The notes under the pieces are model-generated. The model was not told the DNA's origin. It did not search any database and saw nothing but the letters and a program-made list of their open reading frames with translations. From the NCBI RefSeq assembly GCF_016616095.2, contig NZ_CP067089.2, positions 2,418,001 through 2,482,000 of the forward strand: a stretch of 64,000 nucleotides of DNA, written 5' to 3'. Position 1 is the first letter of the stretch. Each line of letters starts with the position of its first letter. A program made the translations under genes and the position numbers. The stretch comes from Breznakiella homolactica (lineage in GTDB: Bacteria; Spirochaetota; Spirochaetia; Treponematales; Breznakiellaceae). Below, in pieces: positions 1 to 7,535 of the stretch.

Positions 1-373
1 TTCCCAGACCGCCGGAATAAATGGGCAGGGAAACATCCATGCCGTATTCCATGGAAAAATACGCCACCACATCCTTTTTAGTTCCCCGGTACCAGGTATC
101 GCCTTTCCTGTACCGCTGGAACCGGCCGTACACCTCCTTGAGGGCGGCCAGATATGAATCATCCTTGGCGACTTTTTCGAGCCGCTCCTGGCTGACCATA
201 CCCAGCGTCCGGATGGGACTCTGCTGGGATTGAAGCCAGGCGTCATAATCCAGCCGGATGAACAGCTGAATCGCGTCAAAATTCCAGGAAAGCCACAAAT
301 TGCGGGCCATTTCCTCAAGGGGCTTCAACGGAGCCGGAAGTTTCGGTTTTACCGTATATGTGGATATATTCAT
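1..373 (-). CDS. glgP: Alpha-glucan phosphorylase, N-terminal part (cut by window edge)
   Basis: Only the first 124 residues are inside the window; the gene runs off the left end. The N-terminus has the DUF3417-like stretch PLEEMARNLWLSWNFDA (about residues 18-35). It is followed by AYFSMEYGMDVSLPIYSGGLG-type sequence (about 104-124), the hallmark start of the GT35 phosphorylase domain. Such enzymes release glucose-1-phosphate from glycogen or maltodextrin in the cytoplasm. The start is the ATG at 373; no close strong ribosome-binding site is obvious. It lies downstream of the anti-sigma gene on the same strand but is separated by 374 bp, so it is probably its own transcription unit. The family call is firm; whether glycogen or maltodextrin is preferred cannot be seen. 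Confidence 0.85.
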   Translation of the reverse strand, partial: MNISTYTVKPKLPAPLKPLEEMARNLWLSWNFDAIQLFIRLDYDAWLQSQQSPIRTLGMVSQERLEKVAKDDSYLAALKEVYGRFQRYRKGDTWYRGTKKDVVAYFSMEYGMDVSLPIYSGGLG

Positions 374-747
374 GTATCAATACTACGCATTTCCCCGGGG
401 AAATGCAAATCCTTCCGGTGGGTTTTGACTGAAAAACAAATTTTATTGTAAGAAAGCCCCAAAAAGTGCAGATTATCCGAAAAAAGCCATAAAATAGATT
501 TTTTTGAATAAGAAAACGGTTTTCCGGAACTGCCATAATAGCAAAAGAGCCCCGGATTCCGGGATTACTGGTATATTCCGCGGATATTTTTTGAATTTTA
601 CGTTTTCTCCGAATTATTATCGTGAAGGAAATCGAGAAACCGCGGGGATACGGCACTATTCCCGCGGTAAACCGGATAAAAAAATATACTGTACGGGCTT
701 ACGGCGAGGCTAAGGTTTTTTCAGAATAGGTTTAACGGATTGAAATA
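374..747. other. Intergenic region without a gene; one hairpin
   Basis: I see no convincing coding frame here. An inverted repeat with 8-bp arms (ACCGCGGG at 639-646 and CCCGCGGT at 661-668) lies about 80 bp beyond the anti-sigma stop. It could end the sigma/anti-sigma transcript, although no strong T-run follows. The part nearer glgP is AT-rich and is the likely place for its promoter. Confidence 0.4.
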
Positions 748-1218
748 TCAATGAAGCCTGAAACGCTCCGAAAGCCGTTTGACATGGGTTCCGATGAACA
801 GCGCGCCGTACACGCTGATAATGATGCCGATGGTCAATCCAATCGCGAGCATAAATGAAGGGCTGGCGTTGGCGGAGAGTTCCTGGAAATCCAGCCCGAA
901 AAAAGCCGATACCAGGGAAATCAGAATAACACATCCCGCGATTATCCAGCTTCGGAAAGAAAAGCCCCGCTGTTCCTCGAGATACTCCTCGGGTTCATCC
1001 CGGAAAACTTCGGCCATAATCATGTCCGACAGGTCCGGTACTTCCGGGAGCGCTTCGGTGGCAAGCAGTTCCCGTGCCGATTCATAGCGGTTTACCTCTT
1101 CGGCGCATTGGGGGCAGAGGAACAGATGAATCTGAATTCTGATGTACTGCAGCAGGGAACTGTGTTCATCACCATCCGCTTCGACAATACGGTCCATAAC
1201 GGTTGTGCATTTCATCAT
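748..1218 (-). CDS. Membrane-anchored anti-sigma factor (zinc-finger type)
   Basis: This 156-residue protein probably sequesters the ECF sigma factor encoded just upstream. The N-terminal third is cytoplasmic and carries Cys4 and the pair CPQC (about residues 35-38) inside a ZAS-like region. The C-terminal half has two membrane segments (about 89-110 and 122-143). It starts at ATG 1218 (or the next codon, ATG 1215) and overlaps the sigma gene stop by 4 bp (ATGA), so translation is coupled. Position directly after an ECF sigma gene is the strongest evidence. The zinc-finger histidine spacing is not textbook, so metal binding is uncertain. The inducing signal cannot be deduced. Confidence 0.75.
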   Translation of the reverse strand: MMKCTTVMDRIVEADGDEHSSLLQYIRIQIHLFLCPQCAEEVNRYESARELLATEALPEVPDLSDMIMAEVFRDEPEEYLEEQRGFSFRSWIIAGCVILISLVSAFFGLDFQELSANASPSFMLAIGLTIGIIISVYGALFIGTHVKRLSERFRLH

Positions 1219-1772
1219 ATTCCTCCTTCCGTAAACTGTCCCAGCTGTTCCTGGAGCATTTTTTTAGCCCGGAACACATGGGATTTAATCGTATTTACCG
1301 GAAATCCCGTTACCGCTTCAATTTCCTGGTAGGACCGGTCGTAAAAGAAAAACAGGTCCACACAGATACGGTACCGTTCGGGAAGATCCGCCACGGCTTT
1401 TTTAACAGCCTCCCGGGAAGCCGTCATCAGCGCCTGCTTTTCGGGGTCGTCGAAATCCGGAATCTCCTGACCCTCCGCAAGGCTCTGGTACTCTTTTCTG
1501 CGGTTTACGCCATTTATCCCCGTATTGTAGGCTATTTTATACAGCCACGTTGAAAAACGGGCTTTGCCCTGGAACTGGGGTAAACTCCGGTAGGCTTTCA
1601 AAAAAACCTCCTGGGTAAAATCCGCCGCATCCTCCCGGTTACGGAAGAAACTCATTCCCATACCGAACACCGCTTTTTCATGACGCTGCACCAGGAACCG
1701 GAACAGTTCGGTATTACCCTGCAGGGTCTGCTGAACAATCAGCTGATCATCCAGGTCCCCGCCGGTTGTCAT
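1215..1772 (-). CDS. RNA polymerase ECF sigma factor (RpoE-like)
   Basis: This 185-residue alternative sigma factor has region 2 at about residues 25-95. It includes the NREDAADFTQEVFLKAYRSL stretch typical of sigma-70 region 2 and ARFSTWLYKIAYN. Region 4 follows at about 125-178, with LPERYR, the helix-turn-helix YQEIEAVTGFPVNTIKSHV, and a basic tail. It is the middle gene of a three-gene operon: a small membrane protein upstream (4-bp overlap at 1769-1772) and the anti-sigma factor downstream (4-bp overlap at 1215-1218). ECF operons are commonly autoregulated, but I could not pick out a promoter with certainty. The regulon is unknown; an envelope-stress role is inference from the membrane-bound partners. 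Confidence 0.9.
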   Translation of the reverse strand: MTTGGDLDDQLIVQQTLQGNTELFRFLVQRHEKAVFGMGMSFFRNREDAADFTQEVFLKAYRSLPQFQGKARFSTWLYKIAYNTGINGVNRRKEYQSLAEGQEIPDFDDPEKQALMTASREAVKKAVADLPERYRICVDLFFFYDRSYQEIEAVTGFPVNTIKSHVFRAKKMLQEQLGQFTEGGI

Positions 1773-2107
1773 GATGAACGGTCGCCGCGTTTCATTCCAT
1801 AATATGCAAGCAATCCTATCCCGAGGGAAAGGGGGATCAATCCGCCCAGGAGACCGAAGTCAAATCCCCGGAACAGGGCAAGAAAAACCGTTAGGCTCAA
1901 TCCCACACTCACCAGGAGCAGTCCCGCCAGAAGGCTGAAAGACAGGAGATCAAACTCCGGCCTTTTGTACTGGCCTGCCTTGATGAGCAGGGTGTTGCGT
2001 TTGTAATTCCACAACAGGTAAAAAAACACCACCACGCTTCCCATGACTATACCCACGATGGGAATAACCGCGATGATGACGTCTGCAGCTGTCGATGATG
2101 TCTGCAT
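1769..2107 (-). CDS. Small membrane protein at the head of the ECF sigma operon
   Basis: This 112-residue protein of unknown function starts at ATG 2107, chosen because AAAGGGG lies 10 bp upstream; upstream in-frame ATGs have no such site. It has an N-terminal hydrophobic segment (about residues 8-30), a basic stretch NYKRNTLLIKAGQYKRPE, then two more membrane segments (about 54-75 and 80-102). The layout resembles the DUF6249-type small membrane proteins often found next to ECF sigma genes, but that family call is from memory. It overlaps the sigma gene by 4 bp, so it is probably co-translated with it and may take part in sensing or anchoring. Confidence 0.65.
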   Translation of the reverse strand: MQTSSTAADVIIAVIPIVGIVMGSVVVFFYLLWNYKRNTLLIKAGQYKRPEFDLLSFSLLAGLLLVSVGLSLTVFLALFRGFDFGLLGGLIPLSLGIGLLAYYGMKRGDRSS

Positions 2108-2287
2108 AAACACAAAACCCCTTTGCATGAAAACGACGATATTCCAGTGTATCCGATAAACCGCAGTACCGTCCATGTATTTGACCCGGTAAACTCTAAA
2201 AAGTTGCACCGGCAGTAACAAAACAGTAGAACCGATTGTTCTATTATTAACGGGAAAATACCCGCAAAAAGGTCTAGAATATATAGT

Positions 2288-2866
2288 ATGGCGGACTTTC
2301 GCAGGCTTCGGCCGTATCTTTTAGCAGTACTTATTCCCCTGATTTTCTCCGGATGTATGTCCGGAAATTCGGGTAAAACCATAGAGAAGGCCGTTTTTAC
2401 CGCCGACCAGACCCGGAATCTGCAGATATACATCCTTCCCGGCCGTCCGGAATTCAGCGGAACCACCGCGGGAACCCTGCGCCAGTACAACGAAAACGTA
2501 TACGTGCCCCAGGGAATAGCGGCGTATTTTCCCGCGCGGTTTTCCCGGGACGGTTCGGCTTTCGAATGGTCCTTCTCAAATACATTTTCCTACCGCATCG
2601 TTTCCCACACTGAGCAGAGCGGCGGAATTCTCCTGTACGGGGTTGAGGCCCGGGGGACCGGTGAGGATCCCGGCTACATCCGGCAGTATACCGTAACTTT
2701 CGACCGGGGTTCCCTGGAGGCCCCCCTGCAGCAGCCTGCCATGCACGCGCTGGAATTAGGGGTTGAAAAATCCGGGATCCGCTCCGGAACGGCCCGGCTG
2801 GAATCCCTGAAATACGACAGTCAGAGCGGCAGATTTACCGCCGAAGTCATCGTGGGCGGCGCGTAA
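2288..2866 (+). CDS. Hypothetical lipoprotein
   Basis: This 192-residue protein has a lipoprotein signal: basic start RRLRP, a hydrophobic core and the lipobox LIFSGC (about residues 18-23), so the mature form is probably lipid-anchored at Cys23. The rest (about 40-190) is soluble, rich in beta-prone residues and without cysteines. I do not recognise a family. It is transcribed divergently from the ECF sigma operon and converges with the threonine-synthase-like gene, ending 18 bp from its stop. Divergence from an ECF operon makes it a possible regulon member, which is inference only. Confidence 0.7.
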   Translation: MADFRRLRPYLLAVLIPLIFSGCMSGNSGKTIEKAVFTADQTRNLQIYILPGRPEFSGTTAGTLRQYNENVYVPQGIAAYFPARFSRDGSAFEWSFSNTFSYRIVSHTEQSGGILLYGVEARGTGEDPGYIRQYTVTFDRGSLEAPLQQPAMHALELGVEKSGIRSGTARLESLKYDSQSGRFTAEVIVGGA

Positions 2867-2884
2867 ATCCAGGTCCGGGCTACG

Positions 2885-3979
2885 TTACTTATCCGATTTT
2901 AATCCCGCGCCGCATATAGGTATAAGGCTGTCCGGCGGCGTACCGTTTTTCCGGGAGTATTCCAGATACGCCGCATACGTGGCGGCGGTGGTATGCTCGG
3001 CGTAAATGCCCTGGGCGGCCAAAGCGGCCCGGGCGTCAAGGATCCCGGCTTCCGGGGTGGCTGTTACTTCCATATTATATTTGTATATAAACGCAAGAAT
3101 CTCATCCCCCCGCATGGGCTTCCCGATGGCGATACCTTCGGCCATGGTGGGACAGGGACGGATTTCCGCGGGATGGGAGGCCCGGGACACGGCGGCCTTG
3201 GCTATGGGATCACAGCATTCACTCTGGACCGCCACTATCCGGGGAAACTCCGGCAGACAGCCGCTTTCGGCCAGATGTTCCAGGCCTTTGACGATACCGA
3301 TAAACAGCGTCCCGTTGCCCAGGGGTATGAAGACGGTTTTCGGTATCCGGCGGAGCTGTTCATAAACTTCATATATATACGTTTTGGTTCCTTCGTAAAA
3401 AAACGGATTGTACACATGGCTCGCGTAAAAAAGCCCCTCCCGGCGGGCTTTCTCCCGGCAGGCATCGGCGCAGTCGTCCCGGCTCCCGGGCACAACCGTT
3501 ACCTCGGCGCCGTGGGAGGCGATCATGGCTATCTTTTTAGGAGAAGTTCCCTGGGGCACGAAAATTTCGCAGCCGATTCCCGCCCGGCCGCAGTAGGCCG
3601 CCACGCTGTTGCCGGCGTTTCCGCTGCTGTCCTGGACCACTTTATCGACACCAATGGATCTGCAGTGGGCTATAAGCACCGCGGCGCCCCGGTCCTTAAA
3701 CGACAGGGTCGGCATGAAGTAATCCATTTTCAGCAGGATATTGCCCCCAAAAGGAACTACCGGGGTCATGCCCTCACCCAGGGAAATATCCCGCCAGGTT
3801 TCGTTTTCCAGGGCCATCCACTCATGGTACCGGAACATGCCCCAGACAGACCGGTCAATCCGGTCCGGATCAAATACCGGCGGCCGGTAATCCAGATCCC
3901 AAAGACCGCCGCAGCCGCAGGCAGCTGCCCGGGTCGCTGTGTCGGCCTCATGGCCGCACCGGGAACAGACGTACTTCAC
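2885..3979 (-). CDS. Threonine-synthase-like PLP enzyme
   Basis: This 364-residue fold-type II PLP enzyme begins with a small cysteine cluster (CSRCG at 5-9, CGCGG around 21-25), as in class II threonine synthases. The PLP lysine lies in LSFKDRG (about residue 95), the substrate loop is SSGNAGN (about 118-124), and the phosphate-binding loop is PLGNGTL (about 220). The expected reaction is phosphohomoserine to threonine, but no thrA or thrB is nearby. Instead it is the last gene of an MFS-RidA operon and overlaps ridA by 4 bp. RidA clears enamine by-products of PLP lyases, so a beta-elimination role on an imported amino acid is an alternative. Confidence 0.75.
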   Translation of the reverse strand: MKYVCSRCGHEADTATRAAACGCGGLWDLDYRPPVFDPDRIDRSVWGMFRYHEWMALENETWRDISLGEGMTPVVPFGGNILLKMDYFMPTLSFKDRGAAVLIAHCRSIGVDKVVQDSSGNAGNSVAAYCGRAGIGCEIFVPQGTSPKKIAMIASHGAEVTVVPGSRDDCADACREKARREGLFYASHVYNPFFYEGTKTYIYEVYEQLRRIPKTVFIPLGNGTLFIGIVKGLEHLAESGCLPEFPRIVAVQSECCDPIAKAAVSRASHPAEIRPCPTMAEGIAIGKPMRGDEILAFIYKYNMEVTATPEAGILDARAALAAQGIYAEHTTAATYAAYLEYSRKNGTPPDSLIPICGAGLKSDK

Positions 3980-4362
3980 CGCGGGACCTCCGCCTCAGCC
4001 ACGGCCTCCATTTCAATGAGGCATCCGAAATGCAGCTTCCCCACGGGGATTACGATACGGGCAGGTTTATGGTCCCCGAAAAATTCCGCGTACAGCCGGT
4101 TGACGGCATCCCACTGGTCAATGTCCTGAAGGTAAATCCGGCACTGCACCACACTGCCGCGGCCGAGACCCGCTGCAGCCAGAACCCGGTCCAGGTTGCG
4201 GAGCGCCAGGGCGGCGTGTTCCTCAATACCGCCGTCCGGGACTTTCCGGGTATCGGGGTCAATAGAAAGCTGGCCGGAAATATACAGCATGCCGTTGGAT
4301 ACAATCCCCGGAGTGTAATGGCCTTTGTTTTCCGCTTTGTACGAAGGGCTGATCATTTTCAT
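3976..4362 (-). CDS. ridA: RidA-family enamine/imine deaminase
   Basis: This 128-residue RidA (YjgF/YER057c/UK114) protein hydrolyses reactive enamines such as 2-aminoacrylate made by PLP enzymes. Family features are GIVSNGMLYISGQLSIDP near the N-terminus, the central ALRNLDRVLAAAG helix, and the C-terminal pattern RIVIPVGKL...IEMEAVA. The Arg in PARIVIPV corresponds to the substrate-carboxylate-binding Arg. The start is ATG 4362, which has AAAGGA 7 bp upstream; the open frame extends further upstream but has no ribosome-binding site there. It sits between an MFS transporter and a threonine-synthase-like enzyme and overlaps the latter by 4 bp. Confidence 0.88.
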   Translation of the reverse strand: MKMISPSYKAENKGHYTPGIVSNGMLYISGQLSIDPDTRKVPDGGIEEHAALALRNLDRVLAAAGLGRGSVVQCRIYLQDIDQWDAVNRLYAEFFGDHKPARIVIPVGKLHFGCLIEMEAVAEAEVPR

Positions 4363-4373
4363 GGCGTATCCTT

Positions 4374-5645
4374 TTACGGCTGTTTTTTCCCGCCGCTGAC
4401 GGCCGGTTCGCGAAGGGTAACCCGTTCTATGGGTCTCATACGGAATGCAGCGGCGCAGGGAATGAGCAGGGTTGCGCAGATTATTGAAAAGGCCGCGGTA
4501 AAACCGTTCCCGGTATGCCGCTGGAACGCGCCGATCAGAATACCGCTCCCCCATTGGTACAGGATTATACAGAGAAAAATAATACAGTTTGAAACTCCGA
4601 ATACGGCCCCGCCCTGCCCTTCCGGCGCTATCTCATGGACGGCGGCGGTAAACTGGGTAAAGGCAATGCCGCTGCAGGCGCCCAGCAGAAAGGAAACCAG
4701 CACGGTCGCTCCCATGGGAAGGACCAGATAAAACGAAAGTATCAGTCCGATCCAGAGAAAGAAAACCGCAAAAAGCGAACGGCGGATAACATGGTGGCGG
4801 CTTGCCGCATTCCGGCAGATAAACCCGCCGGCGAAATTCCCCGTCATGACACCGATACTCACTACGGTCGCGGCGGCGCTGGCCCAGTGCTTCAGTCCGG
4901 GGTAAACCGCGGCGAACCAGGAAACGGCCCAGAGGCCTTGGTACGCCATGATGGCGCCGAAGCTTACCATCCACATGAGCACCACTATTTTGAGTTCCCG
5001 GGAAACCCTGAGAACCCCCGCGGCCCGGACAAACCGGGAAAAAATTTCCCTGCCCAGGGACCGGCCGGTTTTTTCCTGGGGAGTCCGGCCGCCAAAAACC
5101 AGGAGCAGCACCGAAACCAAAACCGTCGTGATACATATAGCGCAGAAAACCCCGGCCCGGCCCCAGAGCCCCAGGGCCGCCGACAGAGGGGCCGCAGAAA
5201 ACACAGCCCCCATATTTCCGATCATCATGGAAAGCCCGGAGAAAAAAGCGTACCGTTCCGGAGGGAACCGGCTGCCCTGGTATACCAGGAGACCGCTCAG
5301 AATGGGGGACAGTCCGATACCCATGAGCAGGCGTCCGGTTATCAGGGCCGCGGTATTGGCGGCCAGGCCGAAAATCAGGGAACCGATACCGGCAATAACA
5401 AGGCCGATAGCCACGACCTTCATCGGGCTGTATGTATCGTTAAGCACTCCGCAGGCAGGCTGCATCAGCGCGTAGGTATAAAAATACATGCTGGAAATAA
5501 ATCCGATAATCCCGGCGCTCAGACCCCATTCAGCCTGGATCAAAGGGAGCGCCACCGAGGCGGAAACCCGGAAAAAAAGAGAAAAGAAATACGACAGCAC
5601 CAGGAGGGAATATATGAAATAAACCTTCCCCTTATCCGAACCCAT
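4374..5645 (-). CDS. MFS transporter
   Basis: This protein of about 423 residues has 12 predicted membrane segments and the general major-facilitator layout, with a long central loop around residues 190-215 (GGRTPQEKTGRSLGREIF). GVLNDTYSPMKV in the 2-3 loop stands where the MFS motif G-x-x-x-D-R lies. It is probably a secondary transporter for a small organic or amino acid; the substrate cannot be read from sequence. I prefer ATG 5645 with GGTGG 7 bp upstream over TTG 5651. It is the first gene of the MFS-ridA-threonine-synthase-like operon. A stem-loop repeat (5676-5743) lies just upstream and may affect its expression. Confidence 0.8.
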   Translation of the reverse strand: MGSDKGKVYFIYSLLVLSYFFSLFFRVSASVALPLIQAEWGLSAGIIGFISSMYFYTYALMQPACGVLNDTYSPMKVVAIGLVIAGIGSLIFGLAANTAALITGRLLMGIGLSPILSGLLVYQGSRFPPERYAFFSGLSMMIGNMGAVFSAAPLSAALGLWGRAGVFCAICITTVLVSVLLLVFGGRTPQEKTGRSLGREIFSRFVRAAGVLRVSRELKIVVLMWMVSFGAIMAYQGLWAVSWFAAVYPGLKHWASAAATVVSIGVMTGNFAGGFICRNAASRHHVIRRSLFAVFFLWIGLILSFYLVLPMGATVLVSFLLGACSGIAFTQFTAAVHEIAPEGQGGAVFGVSNCIIFLCIILYQWGSGILIGAFQRHTGNGFTAAFSIICATLLIPCAAAFRMRPIERVTLREPAVSGGKKQP

Positions 5646-5675
5646 AGACAAACCACCGCTGACAGCCGGATTTTA

Positions 5676-5743
5676 GACTTGTCCGATAACCCGGTTGGGT
5701 ATCCCATAAGTCTTGCCGTTTTGTGGCCTAACGGCCACAAAAC
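5676..5743 (-). repeat. Stem-loop repeat C, copy 1 (upstream of the MFS gene)
   Basis: Read on the minus strand it contains a perfect 11-bp hairpin, GTTTTGTGGCC / GGCCACAAAAC (5718-5743), then GACTTATGGGATA, CCCAACCGGGTTATCG and GACAAGTC. The same order of parts occurs on the plus strand at 12792-12859. The second stem is partly decayed here. It ends 31 bp before the MFS start on the same strand. Confidence 0.7.
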
Positions 5744-5812
5744 ATGATTTTTAAAGAGGAAGCTGCTGCGGACATTTCGTGTCCGGGACAACTGAAGTCA
5801 TCAACAACGCTA

Positions 5813-6301
5813 TTATTCAATAATCATAAAATCATTAAAATACAGTACATCGATTTTTCCCAGTCTCAGAAGGGCATTGTATCTGCCGAGGAGTTCCTCT
5901 TTAATCACCGGTTCCGTCTTAAGCCGCAGCTCTCCGGCGGAAAAGGACTCCAGGTACGATACGGCCTGGCTGCGGAAATCTCCGAGCCTGGAAACCAATT
6001 CTTCGGTAAAAACCCTGTCCCCGGGATCGTAGGGAAAAGACACCGAAAGGATTACCGCCGCGGGGGGTGAGTCCGCGGTTACGGCTCTGATCCTTCCGAT
6101 CCCGGTAAAAACACGGTCGTCGGGACCGCCGCTTTCCGCTCCCGCGGGAGAGGTCTGCGCGGGGACACTGCCGCCGGGCCGGAAAAACAGGCCGTAGAGG
6201 GTCCCGCAGAGAATAACGATCCCCAAAAGCAATACCGCCGCGAGCAGAATCCGGTACAGAATAAGCATCCCCGGCGATTCCCGGTCCTGTGTTCGCTTCA
6301 T
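5813..6301 (-). CDS. FliL-like single-pass membrane protein
   Basis: This 162-residue protein has one membrane segment (about residues 13-40) followed by a Pro/Gly/Ser linker (about 41-60) and a C-terminal soluble domain. The end of the domain, RLGKIDVLYFNDFMI, matches the conserved C-terminus of FliL, the flagellar basal-body protein that associates with the stator and rotor. The domain also has the typical acidic helix region EELVSRLGDF. No flagellar genes are adjacent, so this is probably a stand-alone FliL paralogue. It is transcribed divergently from the GlpA-like gene with a 67-bp gap. The ATG at 6301 lacks a strong ribosome-binding site; ATG 6268 is an alternative. Confidence 0.65.
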   Translation of the reverse strand: MKRTQDRESPGMLILYRILLAAVLLLGIVILCGTLYGLFFRPGGSVPAQTSPAGAESGGPDDRVFTGIGRIRAVTADSPPAAVILSVSFPYDPGDRVFTEELVSRLGDFRSQAVSYLESFSAGELRLKTEPVIKEELLGRYNALLRLGKIDVLYFNDFMIIE

Positions 6302-6368
6302 CTTGTTTTATTCTATGTGGTGCGGCCAAAATGGACAAGCCCAGGGAAGCGCCATATACTTGAATAAT

Positions 6369-7535
6369 ATGGAAAAATACGATGTTGCGGTAATCGGCGG
6401 CGGCGGAACCGGAGCGGCGGCGGCCTACGATCTTGCCCTCCGGGGGATGCGGGTAATCCTGTTTGAGCGGGGAGAACTGACCTCGGGCACCACGGGACGC
6501 CACCACGGCCAGCTCCATTCCGGCGCACGGTACGCCCTGGGGGATGTGAATATCGCCCGGGAATGCATGGCCGAAACCCGGATACTCCTGGACATTGCCC
6601 CGGACTGCATCGAATTCAACAAAGGAATATTCGTAGCCATTGAAGAGGATGAAGCGGCCCTGGCGGATGATTTTATCGCCGCGTGCCGGGCAGCGTCGAT
6701 TCCCGCGGAGGAAATACCGCCAGCCCAGGCCCTGGCCATGGAAGGCCGTATCAATCCTTCGGTACGCCGGGCTGTGACGGTGCCCGACGGGACCATCGAC
6801 GCGTACCGGCTGGCCATGAGCTTTTTTTCTTCGGCAAAATATTACGGCGCGGAGATCCGGAATTTTTCCGAGGTAACCGCCATTGAAACAAAGGGCGGAA
6901 AAAATTTTGAGCTGCGGATCAGGAATATTCCGGACGGAACCGATTATACCGTTGAAACATTGTCGGTTATCAACGCCGGCGGCCCCTGGGCGGACCGCGT
7001 CGCCGCGCTGGCCGGAGCCGATGTCCCGGTAACTCCCGCGGCAGGCACCATGGTCGCCGTGGAAGGCCGCGCGGCCAACGCGGTTGTTTCGAGGCTCAGG
7101 CATCCCGGGGATGGGGATATCATAGTTCCCCAGCGGCGGCTTTCAATTATCGGGACCACCCAGCGCAAGGTTGAAAACCCCGACGGACTCCTGCCGCCCC
7201 GGGAGGAAATTGAGTTTCTTCTTTCCGCGGCGGATGAGATGCTCCCGGGATTTTCAAAACAGCCCTTCAGGGCGGCATGGTGCGCCGCCCGTCCGCTGGC
7301 AGGCCGGAGCGACGGCAGCGAACGCTCTCTGAGCCGGGATGTGGTACTCTATGACCACGGCAGAACCGGGACCTTGCCGGGATTCTTCAGTATAGTCGGA
7401 GGCAAAGCCACTACCCTGCGGATCATGGGAGAAATAGCCGCCGACGCCGCGGCGGCGCACCTGGGGGTGACCGAAAAGCCGGGAACCGCCAGCCGCGGAC
7501 TGCAGCCCTACCGGAATTACTGGAGGTCCCGATGA
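6369..7535 (+). CDS. GlpA-like FAD-dependent glycerol-3-phosphate dehydrogenase
   Basis: This 388-residue DAO-fold flavoprotein has the FAD-binding Rossmann motif VIGGGGTGAAAAYDLALRG (about residues 7-25), ELTSGTTGRHHGQLHSGARY (about 37-56) and the C-terminal FSIVGGKATTLR. All are typical of the glycerol-3-phosphate dehydrogenase subunit A family, which oxidises glycerol-3-phosphate to DHAP. The start ATG 6369 is chosen because the Rossmann strand begins 5 residues later; the open frame extends upstream without family similarity. It lacks the C-terminal [2Fe-2S] BFD domain of full-length GlpA. Its stop overlaps the FrdB-like gene by 4 bp, so the two very probably form one complex. Confidence 0.78.
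   Translation: MEKYDVAVIGGGGTGAAAAYDLALRGMRVILFERGELTSGTTGRHHGQLHSGARYALGDVNIARECMAETRILLDIAPDCIEFNKGIFVAIEEDEAALADDFIAACRAASIPAEEIPPAQALAMEGRINPSVRRAVTVPDGTIDAYRLAMSFFSSAKYYGAEIRNFSEVTAIETKGGKNFELRIRNIPDGTDYTVETLSVINAGGPWADRVAALAGADVPVTPAAGTMVAVEGRAANAVVSRLRHPGDGDIIVPQRRLSIIGTTQRKVENPDGLLPPREEIEFLLSAADEMLPGFSKQPFRAAWCAARPLAGRSDGSERSLSRDVVLYDHGRTGTLPGFFSIVGGKATTLRIMGEIAADAAAAHLGVTEKPGTASRGLQPYRNYWRSR

Noticed and set aside
2993..4129. Long open frame (378 codons) on the plus strand opposite the threonine-synthase-like gene
   Set aside because: It is antisense to a gene with clear PLP-enzyme motifs; its product is rich in Gly, Arg and Pro with no family pattern, as expected for the complement of GC-rich coding DNA.
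4635..5747. Long open frame on the plus strand opposite the MFS gene
   Set aside because: The product is highly polar and rich in Gly, Arg, Asn and Gln, the mirror of membrane-helix codons; the MFS frame explains the region.
5919..7103. Open frame of 394 codons opposite the GlpA-like gene
   Set aside because: It overlaps both the FliL-like and GlpA-like genes and has no recognisable domain.
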